Below are positions 41,577 through 53,600 of a stretch of DNA of 64,000 nt, piece by piece; position 1 is the stretch's first letter, and every line of letters starts with the position of its first letter. The stretch comes from Galeopsis tetrahit (taxonomy: Eukaryota > Streptophyta > Magnoliopsida > Lamiales > Lamiaceae), in contig OY776124.1 in assembly GCA_963675135.1 (NCBI GenBank), positions 11,608,677 through 11,672,676 on the forward strand, given 5' to 3'. Made by a program: the position numbers and the translations under genes. The notes under the pieces were generated by a model. It was not told where the DNA came from. It searched no databases and worked only from the letters and a program-made list of their open reading frames with translations.

Positions 41577-42717
41577 GGGTCCGACTATTTACACCTCCAT
41601 TTCAGTTTAGAACACTCCCCCGATTGATGCACCCCCCTAAAATTTGTCAGGATGGATGTACCCCCTCTTGAATTGTCTTAAATACCCTTATATCTCAAAA
41701 ATACATTTACTAAATCCACCCCTAATTTTCCACCTTCTTCCTCTTCCTTCTCTCTCCATCGTCTCTTCCTCTTCCCCTCCCTCTTTTTTTTTTTTCCTCC
41801 CCTCCCTCTCTTTCTCTCATCTGCTGCTGCCGCCCCTCCTCTACTGCCGCCGCCCCTCCTCTACCGTCGCCGCCCTCCCCTCCATCCCCCTCCCTCAACA
41901 GCTGCGCACAGCAGCAAAAAGAAAAAAAAAAAATCAACTCCCCCACCCCCAGCCCACCCACCCCCCTCACCCTCCACCCATCACCCCTGCCCACGCCCAG
42001 CCTCCGGCCGCCCCACTCCGATTCCGATTTGTCGGCCGTCTCTCGTCTCTCCTCAGGTTTGAATTTTAGATTTAGGGTTTTTTTGCTTTTTTTTTTTCCC
42101 TTCTTCTCCTACTGCCTTCTGCTGCAAAAGTAAGTTTTTTTTTTTCCTTTTCTTGACACACCGACACACCAGGGTCGACGCTTTGCATTCTCGTCGATAA
42201 GGGGTTGTCGACGAGAATGCACATGGTCGACCAAACTGTTGTGATTTTTTTTTATGAAAAAAAATTAAATTGTTTTCGACCTTTGTAGATCGATCATATA
42301 CACTCTCGTCGACAAATTGTTGTCGACGAGAGTGTATTTTGGTCGATCTACAAAGGTCGAAAAAAAATTAATTTTTTTTTTTAACTTTTCGACAAACCAG
42401 TGTCGACGAGAATGAATATGGTCGACACTGGTTCGTCGAAAATTTGAAAAAAAAAAATTGAAACTTTTCTAAGATCCTGACTTTTTGTTGTTTGATGGTG
42501 GTGGTGGTGATGATGGTTGTGGCGGTAACGGCAGCGGCGGTGGTGTCGGGTAAAAATTATGTTTAAAGGTGAATAAGGGGTGTATTTAGTAATAGGGGTG
42601 TATTTAGTAATGTAATATGACTTAAAGGGTATTTTTGGTTTTTTACATTATTATTATATTATTAAACTAAAAGGGGGAGTGTTCTAAACCGAAATGGAGG
42701 TGTAAATAGTCAGAACC
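41577..42717. mobile_element. Nonautonomous Mutator-like element with 9-bp target duplication
   Basis: A 1141-bp element flanked by perfect TTATGAAAG (41568-41576, 42718-42726). About 45-bp terminal inverted repeats share GACTATTTACACCTCCATTT and TTTAGAACACTCCCCC. The interior has a C/T-rich, proline-coding-looking section (41725-42060) that resembles a plant gene 5' region ending in TCTCCTCAGGTTTG, then three hairpins (42171-42440). No transposase is present. The C/T-rich section may be captured host sequence (Pack-MULE style), but I recognise no gene in it. Confidence 0.9.
42171..42440. repeat. Three consecutive hairpins built on TCTCGTCGACAA / TTGTCGACGAGA
   Basis: Hairpin 1 is about 42171-42232 (ATTCTCGTCGA and TCGACGAGAAT stem). 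Hairpin 2 is about 42270-42362, almost fully self-complementary (TTTCGACCTTTGTAGATCGA arm, loop near AAATTG). Hairpin 3 is about 42388-42440 (TTCGACAAACCAGTGTCGAC arm against its complement). Similar hairpin pieces recur at 58765-58830 and 63056-63100. Such foldbacks can give small RNAs; nothing in the sequence proves expression. Confidence 0.8.
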
Positions 42718-42726
42718 TTATGAAAG

Positions 42727-43509
42727 TTTTGCTCCTTCCAACCATACTCTATTTTGAAGTTTTGAAATAGAGTTTTGAATAGTAAACTCTATATATTATG
42801 AAATTTACTATTCAAAACTCTATATTTTATACCTATTATTTTATTAATATTTACAATATTATTATACTAATTTATAATTTAATTTTGATTGTGTAATTAA
42901 TTGATTTTTTTTTGTGTATTATTATTACCTATAAAAAAATAACGTAAAATACAATAAAACATACATTATATATTAAATATGAAATACATTACATATTAAA
43001 ACGGACATACATGCATTACCTAACTACATATAACACCGACATATTAAAATAAGTGAACACAAACTGAAAAAAAATACAAATACACATAATAAAAAACGAT
43101 ACACTAGTATGGCGAAATGTTGGATCCAGATGGAGAAGTTCCGCTAAAAAACGGGTCAAATTGATCAATCCCGCCCGAGCCATCCCCACTCGTTTTACGT
43201 CATTATGTGTTTCGTAATTTTATTTTTAAATAAAAGTAATATTTAAAAACTACAAGTTTATTTACATTTTATGATTTTGATAAAATTAATAATATTTAAT
43301 TTATAATTGAATATTTAATTGTATAAATTAATTTAAATACGAAGATAAATATATTATTTAATGATTGTAATATATTGAAAATGATTAAAATAATAAATAG
43401 AGTAAGATATAGAGTTTTATGGTTGGAAAATATTTTTAAAATAGAGTTTGAAAAAGTGTATTTTGAAGTTTAGAGATCTTCATTTGAAAGTTTGTGGTTG
43501 GAGATGGCC
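42727..43509. mobile_element. PIF/Harbinger-like repeat, copy A (right part, 5' end disturbed)
   Basis: Shares the whole layout of copy B: GCTCCTTCCAACCATACTC, a foldback around GAATAGTAAACTCTATATA, an AT-rich core with GTGTATTATTATTACC and GACATACATGCATTACC, and the end TTTGTGGTTGGAGATGGCC followed by TTA. Its left end was cut by the Mutator-like insertion. Confidence 0.6.
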
Positions 43510-43512
43510 TTA

Positions 43513-44236
43513 GACCATCTCCAATGACACTCTATTTATAGAGTTTAACTTTAAAAATGAAGTTTTGCTCCCTCCAACCGTACTCTATTTTGAAGTTTTG
43601 AAATAGAGTTTTGAATAGTAAACTTCATATATTCAATATATGAAGTTTACTATTCAAAACTCTATATATTATATCTATTATTTTATTAATATTTACAATT
43701 TTATATTAATAATTTATTAAATATAATTACAATTCTATTGTTATACTAATTTATAATATATATATATATATATTTATATATATTTTGTGTGTATTATTAT
43801 TACCAACAAAAAAAACGTAAATATATTAAATATGAAATACATTAAATATTAAAACGGACATACATGTATTACCTTTACATATAACACCGACATATTAAAA
43901 TAAGTGAACACAAATTGAAAAAAAAAAAACAAATACAAATAATAAAAAAACGATACACTAGTACGGCGAAATGTTGAATCAAGATGGAGAAGTTTCATTG
44001 TTGTAATATTTAATTTATAATTTAATTTACTAATTGAATATTTAATTGTATAAATTAATTTAAATATGAAGATAAATATATTATTTAATGATTGTAATAT
44101 ATTGAAAATGAATAAAATAATAAATAGAGTAAGATATAGAGTTTTATGTTTGGATAATGTTTTTCAAATAGAGTTTGAAAAAGTGTATTTTAGAGTTTAG
44201 AGATCTTCATTTTAGAGTTTGTGGTTGGAGATGGCC
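43513..44236. mobile_element. PIF/Harbinger-like MITE, copy B
   Basis: 724 bp from GACCATCTCCAA to TTGGAGATGGCC with TTA on both sides (43510-43512, 44237-44239), as expected for the PIF/Harbinger superfamily. The inner foldback CTTCATATATTCAATATATGAAG is near 43622-43645. Noncoding. Confidence 0.7.
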
Positions 44237-44392
44237 TTAACACTCTTAAACGAATCAAACTGCTCGTGAGCTCAGTTCGATAAGATCGACTTGAACTTGT
44301 TAAATACTACTTAATTTATTAATGAGTCGATTTAAATTTGACTCGATTTAGCTCGAACTCAACTCAATTTACTAATGAGTCAGTCATTGGGT

Positions 44393-44520
44393 CAATGATC
44401 GACGGCCACTATGTGTGCGCCGTAGAGAAGGAAGACCCATCCCTTTTTTCCCCTCCCCATGACTCGAACCCAAGACCTAAGGCCTAGGTAGTGGTGCTCT
44501 AACCACTTGAGCTATCCCAC
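44393..44520 (-). mobile_element. tRNA-derived SINE
   Basis: On the minus strand it starts GTGGGATAGCTCAAGTGG, with a Pol III A box (TAGCTCAAGTGG) about 50 bp before a B box (GGTTCGAGTC, 44461-44470). The cloverleaf ends do not pair, so it is not a functional tRNA. The tRNA-unrelated body continues to about 44393; the 3' end is uncertain. Confidence 0.7.
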
Positions 44521-45233
44521 TTTGTCAGAAGGAAGATACACTGAGATGGGAATTGGGAGATGGGCGGCTAGTTTCACCTTCGATGTGTGTAAATCGCACA
44601 CCGTGAGGGTTTAGTTACTTTTTTAGTGGACATAATAATCTAAGAAAAAAAAAATATATCTTCATGCCTTGTTTTTACTTTTTATTTGTCTTGTTACTAT
44701 TTTTAAATTCAATAATCTAAGATTCAATTTGACAGGATATATTAACTCAAAATAAATAAATAATTCGGTTTAAAAAAAAAAAATATATATATATATATAA
44801 TAAAACTTATATTTAACCCACAAAAATACACTAGATTATATGTTTATTAAACGATAAAAAATACATTATTTTAAATTTAATGTGAATCAATTAAATTATT
44901 TGAATTTAAACATAGATATCTCAACATATTTATCACCACTTTTTAATCTAGAGTGTGAAAAACTATGTAATGTCAAACAAGATATGAACTAAATTAAATT
45001 AAATGTATTTTACATATTTATGGCACAAAAAAAAGTGTACCTAATTTATATAGTTATAGCTATAGATAGATAGATACAGTTCATCCGGCGCCATTAGGTA
45101 CGTAGCTGTCACTATTAACAACAGTATTAAAATTCATATTCATACTAATTACAATTAATGGTCATTTGGCATTGAAACGGTTTAATGAGACTTACAAGTT
45201 TCCTGCTCTTAAACTTCAAGTTCGAAATTCTCA
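44521..45233. other. AT-rich intergenic stretch, no gene seen
   Basis: Short TA and A runs (44770-44800) and unique AT-rich sequence. It ends with AAATTCTCA (45225-45233), the target duplication of the following element. Confidence 0.5.
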
Positions 45234-46332
45234 GGGAAATTTTAGTTTTAGTCCTATAAGTTTGATACATTTCAAAATAAATCTTTTAGTTTCAACTTTA
45301 CAAAATACATCATTTACCTTTCAATTTAATCTTTTTTTACATCAATTTTAATTTATTTAAAAAATGCATGGGGGAATATATATAGTTTTGTTGTGATATA
45401 TATTTTTTCATGTCTATTTAAATCAATTGACTAGAGGTATATTTTAAGAAGTTCTAAAAAGTTTTCAATATTTTAAAAAGTTCTCAATAAAATTTACATA
45501 TAATTTTATTTTAAGAATGTGTATAAATAATACAGTTCTCAATAAAGTTTTTTGTATTAACAAGAGTGGAAAGCATTATGAAGAGAATATTGGTTGATGG
45601 AGGAAATAATTTCATGGACTTATCTCAACAGAAAGAGTAATATCACGAAGAAGAAAAACAAAAAATTGTGAACTTTGGTTTTTGCCTTTTAAACATGGAT
45701 GATTTTTGTCTTTTGTCGTATATTTTACTTGTTCAAGGTACTTTGGTTGTTTTGGTTTTTTTTTTTAAAGATTGAAATACAACCTTATTATATTGTAAGC
45801 ATCAATTGATATGAACAACTTCATATATTTTAAATTGTTATGTTTTAATTTAGTTGTTGTCAATTTTATTTTTAATTATCCTGTCAAAAAAAATAAAATT
45901 ATTTTTAATTATAGAATTGTTTTATCAATGTGCATATTTCAATTTTATTTTTAATTGAACTTGGAAGAATATTTCAATCTTGTTTTTAATTGAACTTGGA
46001 GTTTACAGGAAAATTAGATAGATATTCAATTAATTACATAGATTTTTAAGTATATATAAATGAGAGATAATTATGTGGCAGATGACATAACATTTTTAAA
46101 ATAAATGTAGTACCAAGTCAGCACATCCCACCGAAATCAGACAGCTTTAATTCATTAGAAAGATAAATGATTAAAATTGATGTAAAAAGAGATTAAATTG
46201 AAAGATAAATGATTAAAATTGATGTAAAAAGAGATTAAATTGAAAGATAAATGACGTATTTTGTAAAGTTGAAACTTAAAAGATTTATTTTGGAATTTAT
46301 CAAACTTATAGGACTAAAACTAAAATTTTCCC
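45234..46332. mobile_element. Nonautonomous Mutator-like element
   Basis: A 1099-bp element with perfect 9-bp duplications AAATTCTCA (45225-45233, 46333-46341) and about 120-bp terminal inverted repeats beginning GGGAAATTTTAGTTTTAGTCC and ending GGACTAAAACTAAAATTTTCCC. Near the right arm a ~45-bp unit (ATAAATGATTAAAATTGATG and following) is tandemly duplicated. No transposase frame. Confidence 0.88.
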
Positions 46333-48880
46333 AAATTCTCAAAATGCATATAAATTTTGAGAGTCAGTCCAAAGGGAATATTGTTATTGCTTCAATTGGG
46401 GCTCTTGCTAGTTAACAATAAAACTAGTCATTTAAATCAGTTGATATTTGATTGGAAATCGAGACTTAAAAAAAGTTATATTGCCATTTAATGGAGATGA
46501 TAATATAGTGGGTTCAAATCCGAAACCTATTAAACCCGTTGAACATGAGATGATTTGGACTCGACTAAGTGGAAATAGAATAGTTCACATATTTTTTAAA
46601 AGTCGTATGAGATGGTCTCATTCTCATACATGACATGATATTCCATTTTAATATTTGGGACATTCTCTCATTTAAAATATAGTCGAACCCTTATACTCGA
46701 GTAATACAATATAGTAATAATAATAGTAGTATTACATATGTGCTTATACGAGTTTTTGTCAAACATAATACTCCGTAATAACAACATTATTATATATGCA
46801 CTTATATATTTACACGATTTTGATACGAAGTTATGTCATGGGCATCTTACGGAGCCCAACACCCACTTAAACTACTTATATCACGTTACATTGTATAAAT
46901 ATTTTATTTCAACGTTGATTTTTTTAAATCACTGTGTAAAGTTAAATGTAGCCATCTTTATGGAATGGAGGGAGTATTATTTATTTTCTTAAGTGATTTA
47001 AATTAATATCTAAATCATCTAATGTCGGTAAATACTAGTATGTCAACATGAATGCCAATCAATGATCCTAAAATAAACCAGTAAATATTGTTATTATTGC
47101 AAATATCTGAAAATAGTGTGAGTATTTAAATGCAATCCTCAACTAAATAATTGAATATCAACATATTAAATATATAAAAAAGGAAATTATATATATATAT
47201 ACATATATATTTTTCAAATAAAACTTGAAATATAATTAAACGTTTATTAACATTACAAATAAACCTTTTTTTTTCAATATGAAATTTGAAAGTCAACAGT
47301 CAACTCACATTGAGGAAATTAAAATGGACTTTAGATGCCGAGTTAATTGGTTTGAGGTTAGTCAACAGTCAACTCATCACTCAACTCCCCATTTTTGCTC
47401 GTATTCAAGATTTTTGTAATATATTTTTTTTAAAGATTTAATTATTCCAATATATTAGTAATATTTATAATATACTTTTATTTATCATTGTTTTATTAAC
47501 TACAATTACATAGTATAATTGTAATATTTGCATTTCACAATTCTAATATGGGTAATATGTAATACTAACATGTACTACGGAGTATAATTTATTATCACAT
47601 TATAAATTTATAACCGTAACATATAATAATATAATATTTAAATATCATATTGTTTAAATTTCAGACAATTCATATATACATATTAACATTATTTTATTAA
47701 GAGTCGAAAATTAAAAAGTCAGTCCAATTTATAAATGTAAAAAGTCACAAAATTTATAGTTGCTACTAGCATATGATACACTAAATGTCTAAATAAGTCA
47801 AGTCAAGTCAAACTGAATAGTGTTAAATTCGAAATTTAACTCGATTGTTAACATTGATATTGAGGGGAAATAACGCAGCAGACTCTATAATTTTTACAAT
47901 AGTATTGAGGGGAAATAATATTGAAAATGAAGTGTGAATTAGCATTAAATATTAAAAAGGTATTTTGAAAATGAATATTGATGATATTGACAGGAAAAAA
48001 CAAAAGAAGAAGACAATTTCTACAGCTAAGTACACCCTGATGATATGCTCATAAAATTTCCAAAATTTTAAAATTAAATTGGTGTAATTAAATTATGATT
48101 TTTTATTATCACCCTAAAATAAAAAAATATACTATTATATGTTAAAAAGTATTTAAAAAAATTAGCCCAAAAAATAATTATTAAAAATATTTTTTTAAAT
48201 TTGTAGTAACAATAATTTAGTATTGCAGTAACATAGTTTTAGCCTCGTAATATTTATGTTATTACTAAAAGCAAAAAATATGTTACTACAAAAAATTAGT
48301 AAAATTCGACAAAAAAAATTAAGCGTTTAAAATATTTTTAGACTTGCATTAGTATATTTTTAATCTTGTAGTGACAATATTTTGGTCATATACGGAAACA
48401 ATACCTGAAAGAAAAAAAATATACTCCCTCTATCATTCAATTACTTTCACACTTTTATTTCTGAGACGCCCACAATAACTTTTACACACTTAAAATGGAA
48501 AACTCTTTATAAACCCCACTCTCACAAAATCCTCAATACCCTCACAAAATCCTCAATTTTACACAAATGTCAGTCAACTAATTTCTTTACTTTATACATA
48601 AAATTTTATAAAATTAAACCTAAAAAATTCACTCATTATTACACCTTCTTAATATATGTGTTCATAATTATGGAAGTATTTTAGTTAAATTTATCTTAAA
48701 TATATTTTTATGTTTTTTATGGGGTGGTTAAAAATTAAATTAGATTGCAAAATTGGATATACATCCAAATAAAATCCAACTAATCTAATTTGCATAAAAA
48801 AATGTAAAAATTAGTTTCCACCAAATTAATTACTGCAGTTACCAAAATTAAAAAGAAATTAAATAGATGTATTTATATTT
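46333..48880. other. Long AT-rich intergenic region, no gene supported
   Basis: Contains partial MITE-like ends (GGAATGGAGGGAGTA at 46960-46976; TACTCCCTCTATCATTC at 48422-48438) without matching partners, TA repeats near 47193, and the duplicated phrase AGTCAACAGTCAACTCA (47291 and 47359). Short open frames lack domains. Confidence 0.5.
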
Positions 48881-49299
48881 GGCTTTTTTAATAAAATATT
48901 ATTATTTTAAATTTAAATTAATAGAATGTAGGTGTTTAAAAATGTTTTAATAATATACATTAAAGCGCCGTATGAATGGGCGCTCAAGGGAAATCATGTC
49001 AGAAGATTGGCAGGGATATTCAGATGGAGAGGGTGGCGCCTATAGTATGGGCGCCCATGAAATCTTTGTGGAGGGGGTGGAGGTGAAAGTGGGGCGTGGG
49101 GGTTGGGAGTATTTTTTATTTTTTTATATTAAGTAATATTTATTTTTTCCTAATTTTTATTATTATTTTTTTAGGTGGTTTCAAATTTCAATATATATTA
49201 CTTATTTTACCTATTTTACCTTTTAAAAAATATGTTTCTAATTTTTTAATACGTTTCTAGACTACTTTTATTATTCTATAAAATTTTCTGGCTAATTTT

Positions 49300-49735
49300 A
49301 AGTGAAATATTGTATACATGCATTTTATTTAATTAGACAAATTAAAACCCTAAATTCATTTATCTCAAAAGTTAAATTAAGACAATTTTAAAAAAATCGC
49401 GAATCAGAAGCCCGGATCCGGGTTATCCAAAAAATTCACGCAAATAGGTGGTTTACTATATGATCAAAATATTACCACTACAAGGTCAAAAATTTAATAC
49501 TACGTGTCAAAACATTCTGATAAATTCACCCAAAAAATTAAGTGTCCATAATATTTTTGGACATGTAGTAATACACTTTTGATCTTGTAGTGATAAATAT
49601 TTTTTGGCAACCCGAATCCGGGCTTCTGACCCACGATTTTTTTTAAAATTGTCTTAATTTGACTTTTGGGCTAAATGGATTTAGGGTTTTGACTTAATTG
49701 GAATAGAATGTATGTATGCAATATTTGGGCTCACA
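49300..49735. mobile_element. Foldback element nested in the Mutator-like element
   Basis: Arms of about 135 bp (49300-49435 and 49597-49735) are inverted repeats carrying AAATTAAGACAATTTTAAAA and CAGAAGCCCGGATCCGGGTT / AACCCGAATCCGGGCTTCTG. The spacer contains a smaller foldback (ACCACTACAAGGTCAAAA against TTTTGATCTTGTAGTG). Noncoding; ends approximate. Confidence 0.7.
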
Positions 49736-49817
49736 AAAAATATGCTTATTCTATTTAAATATTTCACTTTTGAATATTTTTTCTACTTTACTAACAAGAC
49801 TGGGTATCTACCAAATA

Positions 49818-50109
49818 CTCCATCCGTCCAATTTTATTATATCACTTCTTCGGGCACGGGTTTTAATAAATATTGATTAGTTTATGTATAAAGTAAATAA
49901 GTTGGGGGTATGATGAGATGTTGTGGAGTCCATTTATAGGTAAAGTGGTTGTTTATGAATAAAGTTAGTGACAATTTGAGTAAATAAGTGATTGTTGGAG
50001 GGTGGATATAAAGTAGTGTGAATAGTATTATTTCTAAAAAGGGAATTGGCATAATAAAATTGGATAATAAAAAAAGGAAAATGGAAATAATGAAATTAGA
50101 CGGAGGAAG
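49818..50109. mobile_element. Stowaway-type MITE
   Basis: 292 bp with ends CTCCATCCGTCCAATTTTAT and AAATTAGACGGAGGAAG and TA on both sides (49816-49817, 50110-50111). It is nested in the Mutator-like element. Confidence 0.85.
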
Positions 50110-50334
50110 TATATATTTTACTCATTATTCTAAATATATTTTTTATAATTAAAATATGATTTTTTTTAAAAACATGTATAAAAAAAAGTAAGCACACTTT
50201 TTTAGTGTATAGAGAAAGTAATATATATTGAAATTTGAAATCACCTAAAAAAAATACTCCATAATAATAAAAATTAGGGAAAAAGTAAATACAGTATTAT
50301 TTAATATAATCAAACAACCCCCACCTGCACTCGC

Positions 50335-50370
50335 ACCCCACCCCACCCACCCACCCACCCACCCACCCAC
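50335..50370. repeat. (CCCA)n microsatellite
   Basis: About nine CCCA/CCAC repeats in the right arm of the Mutator-like element. The left arm has a diverged G-rich counterpart (GTGGAGGGGGTGGAGG near 49070). Confidence 0.8.
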
Positions 50371-50571
50371 AAACAAATATTACATAGGAGCCCATGCTAT
50401 AGGCGCCACTCTCTCGATCTGAATTTTCCTGCCACACTTCTGACATGATTTCCCTTGGGCGCCCATTCATAGGGCGCTCTAGTGTATTTTATTAACACTA
50501 CTTCAAACACCTACATTATATTAATTCAAATTTAAAATAACAATATTTTATTAAAAAAGCCATTTATATTT

Positions 50572-50580
50572 TATATAAAT
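50572..50580 (+). promoter_or_regulatory. Probable TATA box of the glycosyltransferase gene
   Basis: TATATAAAT lies 64-72 bp upstream of the ATG, immediately after the target duplication of the Mutator-like element. It would be the core promoter if transcription starts near 50605. Positional inference. Confidence 0.45.
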
Positions 50581-50643
50581 GTGGCATCACACTCCACTAC
50601 AAAAGGTTCCACCCCACCACTCCTGGGCCACCCTTTTCTTACA

Positions 50644-53600
50644 ATGGCGGGTCTACACACCTCCCTCCGGTCACAACCGCCGTCTTCCGCCGCTAACCTC
50701 CATTCCTTCACAGCCAAGCTTCTTCTCCTCCTCACTGTCCTCCCTCTCTCCCTCGCTATTTTCGCTTTTCTCCTACAATGGCGCGGCGGCGGCGTCGATG
50801 ATCCCATCTCCCGATGGTCTCCCGATGAAACGCACAAGTTCCCCGGAATGGATTCCTCTCCTCTCGCTACCGTCGGACATTCCTCTTCCCATTCTTCTGA
50901 TTGCTCCACGCTGCTCGGACACTCCGCGTCTGCGTCTTTTCCGTATTTTAAGGACTGGAAGTACAAGCTGGATGCCGATCTTAAGCCCAAGGTTTTGTGT
51001 TTGTTCTTGGTTGATCTGTTTGAGGGGGTTTAGTGTTGTTTGGTGACTTGACGGAGTTTTTTTTTGTGATTTGAACTGTGTGAAATGGTTCCTGGATTTA
51101 AGATAGATTAAGTAGTTAGGGTTTACGGTTTTTAAAAATATTGTGAAATAGTTCTTGAAACAAACTGCTTTTTCGATTCAGTTATTGTGGAGTATATTAC
51201 TATCTGTTTTGGATTTATTTGTTTTTTCCTTTATTTGATTGTGGGTCACTTCTTATATCTGCATTTATGTATCGGATGCAAAGTTGCTACTTAGAATTTC
51301 CTAATTGCTTGATGAGGATCAGAATCTGTGGAAAAAGAGTTGAATTCCTTACAAGTTTTTTTGTGCCATTTCTTTACAAATTGGAGGGGCATTAAATAGA
51401 GTAGAGTAAAGATGTAGTTTACCTAAGTTATTGACATTATATCCTGTAAAAAAGTTTAGATCAGATTATTACGTCCTGATAAAATTGTTTGCAACTATGC
51501 TCATTTCCTTTGTGGGTTGTTATATACAGATATGTATTACAACAAGTACATCTGCAAGCTTGGAGCAGATTCTGCCGTGGATGTTTTATCATAAAATTAT
51601 TGGAGTGTCAACTTTTTTCCTTTTTGTTGAAGGGAAGGCTGCAACTCCTGCAGTGTCCAAGGTTCTTGAATCCATTCCGGTGAGTGTTTAACTGATTTTC
51701 TGGTTTCTTTGATTACTGCCATCACTTGTTTTCTGTAGTTTGTAAGACAATCAACTAAGTCATATATCATTAAGTACTCCTGCTCCCTTCTTACAAGATA
51801 AGGGGAAATTTAAAGGGCTTTGTGTCACTATAACAATAACAAAAGGCTCTTTGGGCTTCTTTCTTTTGACTGATAAGATGTATGATTATATTGCTTTGTA
51901 GTGTGTACTTTTTTAAAGCATCACAAATTTGAGAATTAAAGTGAAATTTGTGTGATAGATTGTGAGGAGTAGCCTTTGAAAAATATGATTTTGCCCCCAC
52001 TTTGTAGAGTTTGCAAACACTACCTAATTTATGAGGATTTTAGTGAAAGAATTATTTGTTCATGGTTCATGTTCATCCTTTCAGACAACGACCAATTGTT
52101 GATTACCATAAACTTATTTCTCAACTAGCATCAAGATGCTTGACATTTATCCCACCTCCTGCGATTGGATCCGTTGGATTGTTGGACATTTTATGATCTG
52201 ACTTTGAACAATGGTTCTAATGATTGCTGATATGGTGCTCATATCCAAATAGCAGATCGTGTGTGTTTAGTTTAATTGCTGTGCATGTATGAGTTTGACA
52301 GTGTCATTTCCTAGCATATGTAAGGGAAATTTAAAATTCGTCTAGCCAGATGTTTAGATAGCTACTAGGTTAGAATCACTGAGAAACAATGTGGTTTTCA
52401 CATTTTCTTGTTCATGTTTACTTTCACATTAAAGTACGGCCATGTTGGTTTCAATATAAGAAATCTATTTTAGTTTTCTCAGGGAATTAAAACGTGCTTA
52501 GCAAGTGTATCTTGACAGAAGATAACACTGCATTCACGACATACATACCCAACATGTATTAATGTTTCTGGCCAACAGAGTGTGAGCTGCCATTTAGTTT
52601 GATAATAGTGTGGTTGTGTTTGGAAAATCATATTTCTGTTTCAGAATTAACAATGGTGGCATTTCTAATCTTGTAGGGCGTGAAAGTGATATACAGAACC
52701 AAAGAGCTGGAGGAGCAACAAGCTAAGAGGTACATCACATGCTTTGTTCAAAGTGGAATACAGATTTCATATCATTTTCTTTAGGAGTCAGTTCCTTTGT
52801 TTCATAAACTGCAAAACTGTTCATCTGTTATTTTAGCTATGGCAATTAGTTTATTTAAATCCTTTTGTGATGTTTCTGCAGCCGGATCTGGAATGAAACT
52901 TGGCTGTCAAGTTTCTTTTACAAGCCGTGCAACTACGAGCTTTTTGTTAAGCAATCCTTAAACATGGAGATGGCAATAGTTATGGCAAGGGTATGGATTT
53001 TGGGAACATGTTAAACATTTGTTTATCAAAGAATTAATAATTATATGCATATTATGATTCCAGGAGGCTGGAATGGAATGGATTCTTCATCTAGATACTG
53101 ATGAATTGATACATCCTGCTGGTGCTCGGGAATATTCTTTAAGGCAGTTGTTGCTTGATGTTCCTGCGAATGTGGACATGGTTATCTTTCCCAACTATGT
53201 AAGTAATTTGTTTTCTTTGTATACCCCTTTGTTTCTGAAATCGTTAAAATGTGCTCTATGTTTTCCTAATAATCTAGTACGGAGTACGAAAATCAAAATT
53301 AGTCGAGTCTCACCATTATAAGTCCTTGCAGGAGAGCAGCATTGAACGAGATGACATCAAGGAACCTTTTACCGAGGTAATTATCTGAGGTTGTGTTCGG
53401 ATGAGAGGATTTCAAATGAAATGATTTAAAATTGGATGGATTTCAAATGACATGGTTTTAGTGAGAATTTGAAATCCTCTCAATTTTAACTAAAAAAGAT
53501 GCTAAATATTTGAAATCCATTTATTTATTCCAAACATGTGGAGTGGATTTAGATCATGGATTTAAAATCTATACCTAAATCCCTCCAACCAAACACAACC

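Larger units (their letters stand above)
48881..50561. mobile_element. Mutator-like element with ~340-bp inverted repeats in a gene promoter
   Basis: The left arm (48881 to about 49210) is the inverted complement of the right arm (about 50220-50561). Shared blocks are GGCTTTTTTAATAAAATATT, GAATGGGCGC with AAGGGAAATCATGTCAGAAG, GTGGCGCCTATAG, and CAAATTTCAATATATATTAC. Both sides are flanked by ATTTATATTT (48871-48880, 50562-50571), a 9-10 bp target duplication. No transposase is inside; a foldback element and a Stowaway are nested within. The right end is only 82 bp upstream of the glycosyltransferase start codon. Confidence 0.88.

Noticed and set aside
41644..42069. Proline/leucine-rich ORF of 141 codons
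   Set aside because: Low-complexity C/T-rich interior of a Mutator-like element; no domain and no splice-supported gene.
44461..44520. tRNA gene
   Set aside because: A and B boxes are present but the acceptor stem does not pair; fits a tRNA-derived SINE.
45166..45351. 61-codon ORF crossing a Mutator-like element boundary
   Set aside because: The frame runs from flank into the element's inverted repeat, so it cannot be an ancestral gene; I could not identify the flanking part.
50579..51046. Alternative 155-codon frame over glycosyltransferase exon 1
   Set aside because: Out of register with the spliced gene; the frame with the signal anchor and correct exon phases is 50644-50991.
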